NCBI GenBank assembly: GCA_964557205.1
Contig: CAZKZI010000056.1
Location: 1-17,987 of the forward strand
Source of the DNA: JAQVQN01 sp964557205
GTDB lineage: Bacteria > Verrucomicrobiota > Kiritimatiellia > RFP12 > UBA1067
Length of the DNA: 17,987 nucleotides
Direction: 5' to 3'
How positions within the stretch are numbered: position 1 is the stretch's first letter; every line of letters begins with the position of its first letter. The notes under the pieces are model-generated. The model saw only the letters and a list, made by a program, of their open reading frames with translations, searched no databases and was not told where the DNA came from. Below, piece after piece: positions 1 to 8,280 of this stretch. Made by a program: the position numbers and the translations under genes.

Positions 1-2952
1 CCTTCTTTTAGAAAACATCGTGATGGCCAAACAATGGTTGATGATAAAATCATTGGCCGTACGGGACTCCCTGTCGACTCTGCAATCGTTATTCCAAAAG
101 AGGAAAGCAGCGTCATAGTGGAAAACTTTGTACCGCTTCGCGGGAATACCCTGAAATATCAGACCCAGGTCACGGCATTTCATGACTGCAAAAACGTTTA
201 TTTTTCTTTTATCTGCGAACAACCGCAAGCCACGCTGAAAGTTGACCGCGGACGGATATACAATGACGATTCCGTGGAATTGGTGATTGATGCGGATCGG
301 GAAATGAAAAATATCTGGCATCTTATCGTCAATTCCAAGGGGGAAGTATTCAGCGAAAAAATCCAAAGCCAGGTGTCATCTCCCTGGGAAACGGGTTGGA
401 AATGTGATGTGAATGTGAAACCCGGGCATTGGATTGTAAACATAACTGTTTCAATTCCTGATATTATGAATCGTTTCCCGGAACACCCCGGATATTGGCG
501 CGTTAATTTTTGTCGTTACATCTGTGACAGCGAAGAGTGGAGCAGTTGGAAAAAAACAGACGGATTCACGAATGCACGACATCTGGGTGAATTGCGGCTT
601 GCCGACATCGGCGAGAACGAAATCGGAGCAATATATCGTCCTGTTCTGGAAAAAAAAATTAAAGCCCTTGGTAAAACCATTTCGGAGAAGGATGTAGAAT
701 TGGCTGATTATGAGATCAGGACAATTGAGAAAAACAGGTATATGCCTCCCGATGGAGTAAGCATCTATTTTGAAAGAATGAATCTTATTCCCAACCCCGG
801 ATTTGAATATGCGTCGATTATCAACGACCAGTTGACACCTTTTAATTGGCTGGCAACCGGTAACGGCAACATCAGCTTGGCTTCCGAGGCCAAACAGGGC
901 AGGTATTCCCTTGCTGTGAACGATACCGACAATAATTTCAGTCTCGCCGCCAATGTTCGTCCATTTGTCGACTATGCAAAAAAGTATGAGTGGACCCTTT
1001 GGTGCAAAAGCATTGAAGCGACTGGCAATAATTATTTGCAGATAGACTGGCTCGGTCACGATCCGGATAAACCGGGTTGGAACGCTCTGAAGAAAATCGG
1101 CAACAACAAATATCCTCTTAATCCGGGAGATAAATGGCAAAAAGAAAAATTTTCAGTACAACCGCCACTTGGAGCGATGAATTGTAAATTTTTTATTCAT
1201 TCAAACAATAATAAAGGGACAATTCTGCTTGATGCGTTTGAATTTGACGGAATCGGCGCGCAAGATGTCGATTTTCTTATGCCACAATCCGGGTATGATG
1301 TACACGGCAGCAAAAACATGCTGATTTGGAGCAAAAATGATAACCTTAAGGACTTCAAACTTGTACAAAATGATAAAATTGCTTTTCAGGGTAGTTTAAA
1401 AAAATACCCCGACTCACATTGGGGAAGACATTGCTATAGTGCGGATTTCAGCGCAGTCGTTACTCCGGGGGATTATGTTATCCGTATCAATGACGTATCG
1501 TCCCACGAGTTCAAAATTGTGAAGGGCTTGTATCTTGATCTTGCCCAATATGCTTCTGGATTTTATTTTGTCCAGCGTCAGGGAATTGATGTTCCCGGAT
1601 GGCATAAAGCCAACTTTCTTGACGATGCGGCTATTTATGACACGAAAACCAAAAAGATTATCGGGCATCGCGATGTTTCCGGCGGCTGGCAGGACGCCGG
1701 GGATCCATCAAAGCAAGCAACGGACGATTACTCAATTTACGGCTTGGCGGAGTTCTATGAAAATCTCAAACCGCAATGGAATGAGCTTGGGGAAAAATAT
1801 CCCGATATTCTGGCGCTCAACTGGTGGGGCGTCAAACGATTCATCGAAAAATGTCATGTGGGAGATGGGCTTTTCATGGGTTTTAGTGTAGGCAATCGCC
1901 CTAATCAAAAATCCATTCATAAGGTTGACCCGGCCAACTGGACGGATAATATCCCTGGAAACGAAGATGATCGCATTATCAATGAAAGGTCTTCAATCGG
2001 GTGGACAGTTTCTCATTTGGCTAAATTTGCTGTCGCCATCCGTCCACTGGACCAGACGCTCTCCGACCGGATTGTCAAAATCGTCATCGCGAATCATCAA
2101 CATCGCCGCATGATGCAACACGGTCCGCCACATTATCCCGCCTCCATGAAACAGGATGAAAATTTCAAGATCATTCGTCATGATGCGGAAATAATGCGTA
2201 CCGCCATGCATCTCCATACTCTTACAGGCCAGGAAGAATATCGCCTGGAAGCCGAAAAGTATTGCCGGAATGTAACTGCCCTGCTGGCAAAGATTTTCAC
2301 CTTCCCTCCTGGACATCGTTACCGGGGTTCAAATCAGAGTCATGATTGGCGATGGAATAGTTTTGCTTTGGCCACTTCTCTTTTTGAATATTTACGTTAT
2401 TATTCCGATACTCCTTTGAAGGAAGAAATTCAAAAAGCTCTACGGAATTATGTCGACACCATAATTCAATATGCAAAAACCAATGAATTTGGAGTAATAA
2501 CGTCGCTGGATTCCTCCAAAACGCTACAATTTGAGGCGGTTGGAAGAAATACTGCAATTTGTGCTTATGGATATATTGCCGCATTGGCAGGAAATCTGTT
2601 CAAAAACAATGAGTATCTGGAATTTGCCGAAAATGCGGCACAATGGGTACTGGGACGCAATCCAAGCGGCATCAGCATGCTGATTGGGAAAGGCTGGAAA
2701 TTTGCGGCTACTTCGTCTATGGTTGCAGCACTTTCACCCGGACATGGCGATGGGGTAATTCCGGGAGTAATTCGCGGTATAGGACATGGCGGTGAACCCA
2801 TGCCGGAGGGGTATCCCGCGTTGAATATAGCGTTTCAACCAGGTGGAAAGGCGCAAAGCAACCTGCACGAAATTTTCCAGTTGGATACAATCATGTTCAT
2901 TCTGCTTTGTCAGGAAATCCATAAAACACATTACGTTTTGAATCCAAAATGA
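1..2952 (+). CDS. Modular glycoside hydrolase family 9 protein (5' end missing)
   Basis: Probable secreted beta-glucan/cellulose-active enzyme, cut off at its 5' end. The frame is open from base 1, the ATG at 34 has no ribosome binding site, and no signal peptide is visible, so the true start lies outside the window. Numbered from that Met: residues 1-191 resemble a CBM9-like domain; 249-405 a CBM_4_9-like beta-sandwich opening with NPGFE; 413-498 the CelD_N Ig-like domain; 500-972 the GH9 (alpha/alpha)6 barrel. The GH9 Asp motif is clear (DVSGGWQDAGD, D554 and D557), and E946 in NLHEIFQLD sits where the general acid is expected. The usual His-x-Arg of the GH9 signature is absent: after GKGWK the positions are S895 and V897. 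Activity could be on an unusual beta-glucoside or exo-acting. The family call is secure; the substrate is unknown. It converges with the GH120 gene. Confidence 0.85.
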   Translation, partial: PSFRKHRDGQTMVDDKIIGRTGLPVDSAIVIPKEESSVIVENFVPLRGNTLKYQTQVTAFHDCKNVYFSFICEQPQATLKVDRGRIYNDDSVELVIDADREMKNIWHLIVNSKGEVFSEKIQSQVSSPWETGWKCDVNVKPGHWIVNITVSIPDIMNRFPEHPGYWRVNFCRYICDSEEWSSWKKTDGFTNARHLGELRLADIGENEIGAIYRPVLEKKIKALGKTISEKDVELADYEIRTIEKNRYMPPDGVSIYFERMNLIPNPGFEYASIINDQLTPFNWLATGNGNISLASEAKQGRYSLAVNDTDNNFSLAANVRPFVDYAKKYEWTLWCKSIEATGNNYLQIDWLGHDPDKPGWNALKKIGNNKYPLNPGDKWQKEKFSVQPPLGAMNCKFFIHSNNNKGTILLDAFEFDGIGAQDVDFLMPQSGYDVHGSKNMLIWSKNDNLKDFKLVQNDKIAFQGSLKKYPDSHWGRHCYSADFSAVVTPGDYVIRINDVSSHEFKIVKGLYLDLAQYASGFYFVQRQGIDVPGWHKANFLDDAAIYDTKTKKIIGHRDVSGGWQDAGDPSKQATDDYSIYGLAEFYENLKPQWNELGEKYPDILALNWWGVKRFIEKCHVGDGLFMGFSVGNRPNQKSIHKVDPANWTDNIPGNEDDRIINERSSIGWTVSHLAKFAVAIRPLDQTLSDRIVKIVIANHQHRRMMQHGPPHYPASMKQDENFKIIRHDAEIMRTAMHLHTLTGQEEYRLEAEKYCRNVTALLAKIFTFPPGHRYRGSNQSHDWRWNSFALATSLFEYLRYYSDTPLKEEIQKALRNYVDTIIQYAKTNEFGVITSLDSSKTLQFEAVGRNTAICAYGYIAALAGNLFKNNEYLEFAENAAQWVLGRNPSGISMLIGKGWKFAATSSMVAALSPGHGDGVIPGVIRGIGHGGEPMPEGYPALNIAFQPGGKAQSNLHEIFQLDTIMFILLCQEIHKTHYVLNPK

Positions 2953-3072
2953 ACATTCCACCGGTCTGGCTGAAGTCCGGAAAGGGTTACTGAGAGGCAT
3001 GATAAACTCCTCCTGTTGATGGATGAAGTGTAGCTGAATTTGCCCCATAATATACAACAGCTGCGTTCACGC

Positions 3073-3088
3073 GCGCGGCTTACCGCGT
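3073..3088. other. Small GC-rich hairpin between convergent genes
   Basis: CGCGG (3074-3078) and CCGCG (3083-3087) can pair around a CTTA loop, with a G-T wobble at the base. It lies between the convergent GH9 and GH120 genes, so it could help end transcription. There is no T-tract on either strand, so it is not a typical intrinsic terminator. Confidence 0.25.
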
Positions 3089-3125
3089 CGCTATGCCACG
3101 CTTTGTTCTGCATCTTATCCTTCAG

Positions 3126-4910
3126 TTACTTCTTGGGCCATACCTTGAGATGGATTTCCTTGTTATCTTGTGCCTTGAATGGTCCGGGAGACGGAGTTGT
3201 GTTTCTCTTCTTTCTAAAATAGTCGGTGTCGAGTCGATAGGGTGTTCCATCCGGTTTCTCGAAAGGCGCGTCGGGGATTTTGGCTTTGCCAAGCAGTTCG
3301 GTCGTTACGATGCCCCTCTTCTGCGCTGATGCCTCGGCGGACTGCTTCGGGATAGTGAGCAGGAACTCAGCCGCCTTCTTTTCCAGGGCAAAACTGACTT
3401 TATCAAGGAACACGTTGCCGGAATCCTGTACAAGCTTGGAACCGACAAGAGCGGGCAGGTCTTTGCGCCCTATGAAAATGTTGTTGTAGAATCGCAAATC
3501 CTTGTCCTGGATGCTTGAACCCTTCATGTCTGTCACACTGTGCGGTTTAAAGTAGGGCGTCTGCCTGTGGTCTTTTTTAAAGTTGAGAGAGCCGGCAAAC
3601 AGGTTGTGCACATACGCACCGCCCTGCGACCAGTCACGTAGCGAGTTGCGAGACATGAACAGGTTGTGATCAATCAGGAAAGGACCATGATTGACTTCCA
3701 TGAAGAGGTCCTTGTTGTTATCATGCAACAGGTTCCGAGTCACCCGTGTCCCCTGCGCCATCCAATCGAGCCATATACCGCCGCCATGACCACCGCACCG
3801 GTAGATGTGATTGTGGCTGATGACGGCGTCAATGGCACCGTGGAACTTGATGCCGGACATTTCCGCACCGCCGAACAGGCCGCGCATGTTAATTTCATGA
3901 ATGGTGTTTCCGGTGACGGTGGAGAAGATTGCGCCCATGGAGCCAACGATCCCCGCCTGCTCGCAATGCGAGATATGGTTATCGCGGACAACGTGATGGC
4001 CGATGTTCTGCTTCGACCAGCCGTTTTTCAGCGCGCGGTTGATTGTGCCAACATACCCCTTGGCGGACTGGGCACGGTTGTCCCACTCGTCACCGTACTT
4101 TCCCAGAGTAATGCCGGTGCAGATAGAGTAGCGGATCGTGTTGCTCTCAATGACCCATCCCTTCGACCAGTGTGAGCCGATCAGGCCAACCTGCTCGGCG
4201 GTGGGCGGCGCCCAATTGGGTGCTGCGTGCTCCATCGTGAAACCACGCACCGTGATGTAATTCATTCCGGGCTTTTCAGGGTAAAACACTGCTTCACGAA
4301 CGTTGATCTCGACTGTTTGCGCGTTGGGATCGACGCCCTTGAACTGCGCGTGAATCGTGGTGCGTTCGTCATCAACCTCCCCAAACCACAGCGGAGTATT
4401 ACCCTCAGGTTTAAGCACCTGCTCTTTACTTGCAGCCTCGGACAACCAGTGGCCGTTAAGGTACACTGAGCCAGTGTGATACACGCGGTTATTGCCGCCT
4501 AGTGGATTAAACCAGTCGCCGTGGACCTCAATCTTGTAGGGATTATGACTGCCGAAGAATGAGTTCGGCAGGACAATCTCCCATGTGTCGTTTTGTACTT
4601 TTTCCCAACCAGTGACTACCTCTGATCCCTTGATCACCACCTTCTCGCCGGGGGCAGCCTGGTAGACAATGCGTTTATCATCGGACGTTCCACCGCGCGG
4701 CGGATTGACGCGTTCGCGGTAGGTCCCATCATGCACGATAATCGTGTCGCCAGGCTGTGCGATGTGCGCCGCCGCTGATATCGTATTGAAAGGGTTTGAT
4801 TTGGAGCCCTTGTTCGAATCAAGACCGTTTGGTGACACATGGTACTCTGCTGCGTAGAGGGAGCAGGCCATCAGAAAAATGCTGATTGTTGTGACATGTA
4901 CTTTCATCAT
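3126..4910 (-). CDS. Secreted GH120 beta-xylosidase-like protein (right-handed parallel beta-helix)
   Basis: Predicted exported beta-xylosidase of family GH120, 594 residues, releasing xylose from xylo-oligosaccharides. Residues 1-21 form a signal peptide ending near SLYA-A. The body reads like Thermoanaerobacterium GH120 XylC as I recall it: YHVSPNGLDSNKGSKSNPF near the N terminus, GTYRERVNPP, GEKVVIKGSE, LPNSFFGSHNPY, WAPPTAEQVGLIG, and LDWMAQGTRV followed by EVNHGPFLIDHN. The catalytic pair described for GH120 is Asp (nucleophile) and Glu (acid/base) 23 residues apart; here these are D382 in WLDW and E405 in FMEVNHG, at exactly that spacing. The start is supported by AAAGGAA 7 bases upstream of the ATG. 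A signal peptide makes it extracytoplasmic. It is transcribed away from the regulator/TRAP genes across a shared regulatory region. The family call is strong; xylose specificity follows from the family and is not proven. Confidence 0.85.
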   Translation of the reverse strand: MMKVHVTTISIFLMACSLYAAEYHVSPNGLDSNKGSKSNPFNTISAAAHIAQPGDTIIVHDGTYRERVNPPRGGTSDDKRIVYQAAPGEKVVIKGSEVVTGWEKVQNDTWEIVLPNSFFGSHNPYKIEVHGDWFNPLGGNNRVYHTGSVYLNGHWLSEAASKEQVLKPEGNTPLWFGEVDDERTTIHAQFKGVDPNAQTVEINVREAVFYPEKPGMNYITVRGFTMEHAAPNWAPPTAEQVGLIGSHWSKGWVIESNTIRYSICTGITLGKYGDEWDNRAQSAKGYVGTINRALKNGWSKQNIGHHVVRDNHISHCEQAGIVGSMGAIFSTVTGNTIHEINMRGLFGGAEMSGIKFHGAIDAVISHNHIYRCGGHGGGIWLDWMAQGTRVTRNLLHDNNKDLFMEVNHGPFLIDHNLFMSRNSLRDWSQGGAYVHNLFAGSLNFKKDHRQTPYFKPHSVTDMKGSSIQDKDLRFYNNIFIGRKDLPALVGSKLVQDSGNVFLDKVSFALEKKAAEFLLTIPKQSAEASAQKRGIVTTELLGKAKIPDAPFEKPDGTPYRLDTDYFRKKRNTTPSPGPFKAQDNKEIHLKVWPKK

Positions 4911-5106
4911 GTGTTTCCTTTGCAGAACGTTGGTAGTGAGGCACGGCCTCTAGGACGTCGCCTCGATTGCTTGGTTCGATGACTGTTTTTTTCGTTTCCC
5001 TGTCACAAGTCTGATCGCTATGTACGGAATGAAGAACAGCAGTGATACCGCTGTCTTCATAACAATGTTATTGAGCCTACTTCACGATTGTATAATCCCA
5101 TACTTT

Positions 5107-5142
5107 GGTTCAACTGTAGTGAAGGCATGAACCACCTGTCAA
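5107..5142 (-). promoter_or_regulatory. Candidate GH120 promoter with overlapping inverted repeat (possible operator)
   Basis: On the minus strand TTGACA (5142-5137) is followed after 18 bases by TACAGT (5118-5113), a plausible sigma-70-type promoter about 200 bases upstream of the GH120 start. The arms GGTTCA (5107-5112) and TGAACC (5128-5133) form an inverted repeat with a 15-base spacer that covers the -10 element and most of the promoter spacer. A repressor bound there would block the promoter. The neighbouring GntR protein is the obvious candidate, by inference only. Confidence 0.4.
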
Positions 5143-5219
5143 GCATTATGAGCATATCTTAGCGGTGCGAGCAAAACCGGAATAGTTAGTTTTTTTTGTG
5201 GGGTCGTATTTTGCCTTTT

Positions 5220-5238
5220 GTTTCCGGCCAACGGAAAC
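5220..5238. other. Short hairpin in the regulatory region
   Basis: GTTTCCG (5220-5226) and CGGAAAC (5232-5238) pair perfectly around GCCAA. No T-run follows on either strand, and no gene ends nearby, so a terminator role is not supported. It would lie upstream of both candidate promoters. Confidence 0.35.
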
Positions 5239-5619
5239 TGTACCACTTCGGCCGTTCTGAAAAGGCTCTTTTTAGCCGACTGCCTCGTAGCCTGAAAGCT
5301 GAAAAACATACCCAATAAAAAACACAAAAAAAAAGAGGGAGTTATAATTGTCGTTGACGAGATGGCGGCATTATTGTGAATCAACGAGTGTTGAAGATCC
5401 GGGGGCTTTGTTACTCGCTTGATACTCAAAGTTATAAGCAATTATCAAAATTATGATATATCTTTGTGAGTTTTCAACTGCTAACACGCTCTTATTCCGC
5501 AACTGATTCCATTAATGGTATAATTCTTTAATAATCCGATATTTGCGCCATTCATTGGTGCATGCCTCGATGCAACTTATTCTTCCGCCGACAGTATCCA
5601 TAAAAAACCATTTGCCTAT

Positions 5620-5648
5620 TTGACACAAAAACGTAATTTCGATATATT
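5620..5648 (+). promoter_or_regulatory. Near-consensus promoter of the gntR-dctQM genes
   Basis: TTGACA at 5620-5625 and TATATT at 5643-5648 are separated by exactly 17 bases. The predicted transcription start near 5655 lies only about 9 bases before the gntR ATG (5664), so the leader would be very short and the AAGGAG at 5654-5659 would sit at or near the RNA 5' end. If transcription starts a few bases earlier the leader is normal. Confidence 0.65.
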
Positions 5649-5663
5649 AAATAAAGGAGCAGG

Positions 5664-6392
5664 ATGGCCAATTATTCAACGATGACAATTCCCAAAGAGG
5701 GAAAGAACACACTGTCACGCCGAGTGTACGGTATTTTGAGGGATAATATTCTGGAGGGTCAACTGAAGCCTGGCGAACGGCTGGTACGTAAAGAAATTGC
5801 GAAACGGCTCGGTGTCAGCCCACTGCCCGTGATTGAAGCTCTTTATATGTTGGAGATCGACGGTTATGTGAAAAACCGTCCGCTGGCAGGGTGCCGGGTA
5901 CGCATATTGACAATGGAGGACATTACCGACAATCTGATGCTGCGTGAAGCCCTGGAGTGCCAGATAGCACACTTGTGCGCGACAACCATAAACCCGAAAG
6001 AGGGCGAGCGGCTGATGAAACTAGCCCGCCAGGTGGACAAGTTCACCCGGGTCAACACGCCCGATCCAACGCTGGGCAATCAAATGCACCTTGAGTTCCA
6101 TCTGACGCTGGCGCGTTTAAGCGGGTGTAATATTTTTGTCAAAATGCTGAAAGAGGTCTGGTTTCAAAAATACATGAGCTTTAACAGTCTTAAATCCATC
6201 CGACTGCTGGACATGCCGGAGAAGTGGCATCAGATTCTAGTGCGCCGGATACTGAAAGGCGACTGTGACGAGGCAGAGCAAGCCATGCGTGAGCATGTGC
6301 AATTCGGCTCTCAGATTGACCGCAAAGCCCTGGAGACCTACCTTCAGGAAGAGGGCAGCATCAAAGACAAAATCGAGGTCGAACGCTCTTGA
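5664..6392 (+). CDS. GntR-family regulator, FCD (FadR C-terminal) subgroup
   Basis: Cytoplasmic transcription regulator of 242 residues, probably controlling this sugar-acid locus. Residues 15-75 are a GntR winged helix-turn-helix (LKPGERLVRKEIAKRLGVS...EALYMLEIDGYV). Residues 85-220 are an all-helical FCD ligand domain, which in this family binds small carboxylates, often around a metal. Three ligand histidines are visible: H146 (FHLTLARLSG), H189 (KWHQIL) and H211 (MREHV), with 22 residues between the last two as in the family. The usual Asp four residues before the first His is H142. In the recognition helix the common S-R-T-P-V-R-E is S-P-L-P-V-I-E (residues 52-58), so both DNA-contacting Arg positions are replaced. 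AAGGAG lies 4 bases before the ATG; Met7 is an alternative start. Its stop overlaps the dctQ start by 4 bases. Confidence 0.9.
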   Translation: MANYSTMTIPKEGKNTLSRRVYGILRDNILEGQLKPGERLVRKEIAKRLGVSPLPVIEALYMLEIDGYVKNRPLAGCRVRILTMEDITDNLMLREALECQIAHLCATTINPKEGERLMKLARQVDKFTRVNTPDPTLGNQMHLEFHLTLARLSGCNIFVKMLKEVWFQKYMSFNSLKSIRLLDMPEKWHQILVRRILKGDCDEAEQAMREHVQFGSQIDRKALETYLQEEGSIKDKIEVERS

Positions 6393-6952
6393 CAACTGAA
6401 CCGTCATATAAATTTCTGAAGCAAACCTCTTTATTGACAAAGTGCCTGGACCGCCTTGCGGATACCCTGCTGGCCACTCTTAGCGCAGGAATTATCTGCA
6501 TTGTGCTGGCAGCGGTATTCTTCCGTTACGTGCTGAACCATTCATTATCCTGGAGTGATGAAATGGTACGTTATCTTTTTGTCTGGTTTACGATGTTGGG
6601 TGCCGCCGTAACGCTGCGTGAACGCGAGCACATCCGCGTGGATTTTTTTGTGGAAAAACTTTCTGCACGTCACCGGCGCTGGGCGGAGGTCGCGATGCTT
6701 GCCTGCGTATCGATCTTTCATGCGGCACTAATGGTGCTGGGCATCTGCTGGGTGTGGTCCACGCGCGGGTCGTATACATCAGCGCTGCAATGGCCGCTGA
6801 ACCTTTTCTTTTATGCAGCTTTGCCGTGTTCCGCTGCCCTGAGTCTCTGGTATGCGGTTCGCAGACTGATCCACGGCGAATTTGTTGAAGATGACGGGGT
6901 TTGCGATAACCCGCCAGCGCCGGACCATGGAGGTGATGGATGCAACTCCTGA
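6389..6952 (+). CDS. dctQ: TRAP transporter small membrane subunit (DctQ family)
   Basis: Small integral membrane subunit of a tripartite ATP-independent transporter, 187 residues. It links the substrate receptor and the large channel subunit in the inner membrane. About four membrane helices are seen (roughly residues 25-47, 60-78, 99-122, 135-157). The family signature is clear: LSWSDEMVRYLFVWFTMLGAAVTLREREHI. It starts with TTG at 6389, overlapping the gntR stop (TTGA), which suggests translational coupling; GAGG at 6375-6378 is 10 bases upstream. No in-frame ATG would keep the first helix. The C-terminal tail overlaps dctM by 13 bases. The family is certain; the gene symbol is used in the family sense and the substrate is unknown. 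Confidence 0.88.
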   Translation: MTTEPSYKFLKQTSLLTKCLDRLADTLLATLSAGIICIVLAAVFFRYVLNHSLSWSDEMVRYLFVWFTMLGAAVTLREREHIRVDFFVEKLSARHRRWAEVAMLACVSIFHAALMVLGICWVWSTRGSYTSALQWPLNLFFYAALPCSAALSLWYAVRRLIHGEFVEDDGVCDNPPAPDHGGDGCNS

Positions 6953-8223
6953 TCGGCATCATGTTGCTGTTTCTGGTGCTGGGAATGCCGATTGCCTATG
7001 CCCTCGGTTTCAGCTCGCTCATTTATGTGCTGACGTGTTCCGACCTGTCACCGATGATCGTTGCCCAGCGGCTCTGCGTGGGCGCCGATTCACTGGTGCT
7101 GCTGGCGCTGCCGTTCTTCCTGCTGGCGGGCGAGATCATGAACGCATCGGGAATAACCCGGCGCTTGACACGTCTGGCACTGGCTATTATCGGGCCGCCG
7201 CGCGGGGGACTCTCCTATGTAGTGGTGATTGTGAACATGCTGGTGGCGATGGTCTCTGGCGCAGCGATTGCCAGTGCGGCCGCAGTTGGCTCAACTATGA
7301 TTCCCATGATGGAACGCAAGGGCTATCCACGCGGATATGCCGCCGCTCTGAACGCGGCTGCGGCCACGATGGGACCGATTATCCCGCCCAGCGTGGGCTT
7401 TATCATTTATGCATCGGTTTCTGGAGCCTCCGTTGGCAAGCTGTTTCTGGCCGGGGCTGTCCCCGGTGTGCTGCTGGCGGCAGCAACTCTGACGGTCTGT
7501 GCCTGGACGGCTTATCGGCACGGCTACCCCGGTGGCGACCGTCACAGCCGGAAAGAGCTGTGGGAGAGTCTGCACGGTGCGCTGCCGGCTCTGCTGATGC
7601 CGATCATCATCCTGGGGGGTATCTTCAGTGGACTGGTCACGCCAACAGAGGCCGGAGCGCTGGCAGTGGGATACGGCTTGCTGGCGGGTTTCTGTTTTTA
7701 CCGTTCACTGCATCTACGCGACCTGCCCGGCATTTTGCTGATTACCGCACGACGCACAGCATCGATTATGATTATTATCGCCTGCGCATCTTGTTTTGGG
7801 TTTTTGATTACCCGCGAAATCGACGCAGTGCAGTTCATTGGTGCGTTCCAGTCGCTGACACAGAGCCGCGGTATCCTGCTACTCTTGATTCTGGGGCTGA
7901 TTCTTATGCTAGGGATGGTGATGGAGGGTGGCAGCATTATGATCATTCTCACCCCCCTGCTGCTGCCGGTATTAAAAGCCTATCAGATTGACATTGTGCA
8001 TTTCGGGGTGGTTTTTCAGATGGGCATTATGGTCGGGCTGCTCACACCGCCAGTCGGCATGCTACTGTTTGTCATTTCCGGAATTGGCGGCATTCCGGTA
8101 CGGAGCATCGTGCGCAATCTCCGCCCATTCTATATCATGCTGGCGGCGTTTTTGCTGCTGATCACCTTTGTGCCAGAGATCTCGCTGTGGCTGGTGGAAC
8201 TCTCTGCCGAGAAGCTGAAATGA
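6940..8223 (+). CDS. dctM: TRAP transporter large membrane subunit (DctM family)
   Basis: Large polytopic subunit (427 residues, the usual length) that forms the sodium-coupled translocation path of a TRAP transporter. It is almost wholly hydrophobic, with about a dozen membrane segments. Diagnostic stretches are LALPFFLLAGEIMNASGITRR, MVSGAAIASAAAVGSTMIP, MERKGYPRGYAAALNAAAA followed by MGPIIPPS, GGIFSGLVTPTEAGALAVGYG near residue 225, and MVGLLTPPVGMLLFV near the C terminus. The ATG at 6940 has GGAGG six bases upstream and lies inside the end of dctQ. Together with DctQ and the receptor encoded at 11881-12963 it completes one transporter. The receptor gene is unusually distant, with three genes in between. 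Confidence 0.93.
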   Translation: MQLLIGIMLLFLVLGMPIAYALGFSSLIYVLTCSDLSPMIVAQRLCVGADSLVLLALPFFLLAGEIMNASGITRRLTRLALAIIGPPRGGLSYVVVIVNMLVAMVSGAAIASAAAVGSTMIPMMERKGYPRGYAAALNAAAATMGPIIPPSVGFIIYASVSGASVGKLFLAGAVPGVLLAAATLTVCAWTAYRHGYPGGDRHSRKELWESLHGALPALLMPIIILGGIFSGLVTPTEAGALAVGYGLLAGFCFYRSLHLRDLPGILLITARRTASIMIIIACASCFGFLITREIDAVQFIGAFQSLTQSRGILLLLILGLILMLGMVMEGGSIMIILTPLLLPVLKAYQIDIVHFGVVFQMGIMVGLLTPPVGMLLFVISGIGGIPVRSIVRNLRPFYIMLAAFLLLITFVPEISLWLVELSAEKLK

Positions 8224-8280
8224 AAATCCCTGCACAGAGGCTGTCCTACCATTTGAAAATTTCACAAATAAAGGAAATAC

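Larger units (their letters stand above)
4911..5663. promoter_or_regulatory. Divergent regulatory region between GH120 and gntR
   Basis: This stretch of about 750 bases separates two divergently transcribed genes, and I see no convincing gene in it. It holds a candidate leftward promoter with an overlapping palindrome (5107-5142), a small hairpin (5220-5238), T- and A-rich runs around 5190-5200 and 5314-5334, and a near-consensus rightward promoter (5620-5648). A 100-codon leftward reading frame at 5441-5139 has no recognisable domain or ribosome binding site and is treated as chance. Confidence 0.55.

Noticed and set aside
5139..5441. 100-codon leftward reading frame in the regulatory region
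   Set aside because: No ribosome binding site, no domain, low-complexity residues, and it overlaps the candidate GH120 promoter.
6882..7991. 369-codon plus-strand frame overlapping dctQ and dctM
   Set aside because: It lies in a different frame from dctM, whose membrane segments and family motifs are unmistakable; the product is Arg/Cys/Gly-rich nonsense.
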